Origin: Tubiluchus corallicola
Taxonomy: Eukaryota; Priapulida; Priapulimorpha; Priapulimorphida; Tubiluchidae
Reading direction: 5' to 3'
Length of the DNA: 31,657 nt
Assembly (NCBI GenBank): GCA_030141605.1
Contig: JAQGDQ010001632.1
Coordinates: 1-31,657, forward strand
Shown piece after piece: positions 30,478 to 31,657 of the stretch; position 1 is the first letter of the stretch; each line of letters opens with the position of its first letter. The position numbers and the translations under genes are program-made. The notes below the pieces were generated by a model. The model saw only the letters and a list, made by a program, of their open reading frames with translations, ran no database searches and had not been told where the DNA came from.

Positions 30478-30964
30478 CTGCCCACTGGTGCAACTACCGA
30501 GCCTGTTACTTACTCTATCTTTACAAATCCACCTATCTCTGTGCACTGATGCAACTACTTAGCCTGTTACTTACTCTATCTTTACCAATCCATCTTTCTC
30601 TGTGCACTGATGCAACTACTGAGCCTGTTGCTTACTCTATCTTTACCAATCCATCTTTCTCTGTGCACTGATGCAACTACTGAGCCTGTTGCTTACTCTA
30701 TCTTTACCAATCCATCTTTCTCTGTGCACTGATGCAACTACTGAGCCTGTTGCTTACTCTATCTTTACCAATCAACCTTTCTCTGTGCACTGATGCAACT
30801 ACTGAGCCTGTTACTTACTCTATCTTTACAAATCAACCTTTCTCTGTACACTGATGCAACTACTTAGCCTGTTACTTACTCTATCTTTACAAATCCATCT
30901 TTCTCTGTGCACTGATGCAACTACTGAGACTGTTACTTACTCTATCTTTACAAATCAACCTTTC
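30478..30964 (-). repeat. 61-bp minisatellite, reverse orientation, about 8 copies
   Basis: Reads as the reverse complement of the array at 15558-16938, with GGTGCAACTAC/ACTGATGCAACTACT and TTACTTACTCTATCTTTAC. Belongs to the IR2 right arm. Confidence 0.95.
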
Positions 30965-31657
30965 TTGCACAGAGAAAGGTGGGATTGTAAAGATGGTGAA
31001 AAATAGGCTCAGTAGTTGCACCAGTGCATGATAAAGGTGGATTTGTAAAGATAGAGTAAGTAAAATGTTCTTTAGTTGTACCAGTTCACAGAGAGGTGGA
31101 TTTGTAAAGATGGAGTAAGTAACAGGCTCAGTAGTTGCACCAGTGCATAGAGAAAGGTTGATTTGTAAAGATAGAGAAGTAATAGTCTAAGTAGTTGCAC
31201 CAGTGCACAGAGAAAGTGGATTTGTAAAGATGGAGTAAGTAACAGGCTCAGTAGTTGCACCAGTGCACAGAGAAAGGTGGATTTGTAAAGATAGAGTGTA
31301 ATATGTTAAGTAGTTGCACGTGCACAGAGAAAGGTGGGTTTGTAAAGATGGTGTAAGTAATAGGCTCAGTAGTTGCACCAGTGCACAGAGAAAGGTGGAT
31401 TTGTAAAGATAGAGTAAGTAACAGGTTCAGTAGTTGCACCAGTGCACAGAGAAAGGTGGATTTGTAAAGATAGAGTAAGTAACAGGCTCAGTAGTTGCAC
31501 CAGTGCACAGAGAAAGGTTGATTTGTAAAGATAGAGTAAGTAACAGTCTCAGTAGTTGCATCAGTGCACAGAGAAAGATGGATTTGTAAAGATAGAGTAA
31601 GTAACAGGCTAAGTAGTTGCATCAGTGAACAGAGAAAGGTGGATTTGTAAAGATAGA
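30965..31657 (+). repeat. 61-bp minisatellite, forward orientation, runs off the window
   Basis: Begins abruptly with TGCACAGAGAAAGG at 30965 right after the reversed array, then continues for about 11 units to the window end. Early units are irregular (TGGTGAAAAATAGG, TAAAATGTTCTTTAG, and others shortened by a few bases), later ones are canonical. Confidence 0.95.

Overview
Organism: this is eukaryotic, almost certainly metazoan, DNA. It has split coding exons with GT/AG junctions for extracellular domains typical of animals (Kunitz, LDL-receptor class A, thrombospondin type 1-like), remnants of LINE, Penelope-like and hAT elements, and many long micro- and minisatellites on an AT-rich background. 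The sequence does not fix the phylum; an invertebrate is likely. No bacterial operon, rRNA, convincing tRNA or CRISPR was seen.

Layout. 1-6229 is a large inverted repeat (arms of 2072 bp, spacer of 2085 bp) whose arms carry LINE fragments and an LTR-like promoter/poly(A) module. 6422-8248 is a tandem duplication of a (CT)n tract plus a LINE reverse-transcriptase fragment, followed by a second broken LINE (8291-9530). 10346-10968 is a Penelope-like fragment running into a compound tetranucleotide microsatellite; 11368-11737 is a small hAT element with its target-site duplication; 12096-13160 is a 65-bp minisatellite. 14462-21442 holds three minus-strand exons of one probable gene, in the order Kunitz, LDLa, Thr-rich/TSR, with introns filled by hAT elements and satellites. 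About 16445-18868 and 28541-30964 are the arms of a second, larger inverted repeat that encloses the Kunitz and LDLa exons. 22.7-25.1 kb holds three LINE 3' ends, 25.3-26.05 kb a 69-bp minisatellite and 27.85-28.54 kb a 29-bp minisatellite. At 30965 the 61-bp minisatellite reverses orientation.

The only convincing host coding sequence is the minus-strand modular gene. The Kunitz exon is phase 1-1, the LDLa exon is phase 1-1 and the TSR exon starts in phase 1, so they can splice together in frame. The rest is mobile-element debris, tandem arrays and the two inverted repeats. The inverted repeats are the most unusual property: in the first, the arms are identical near the centre and diverge outward; in the second, the breakpoints fall inside tandem repeats and a hAT insertion with identical target duplications is present in both arms.
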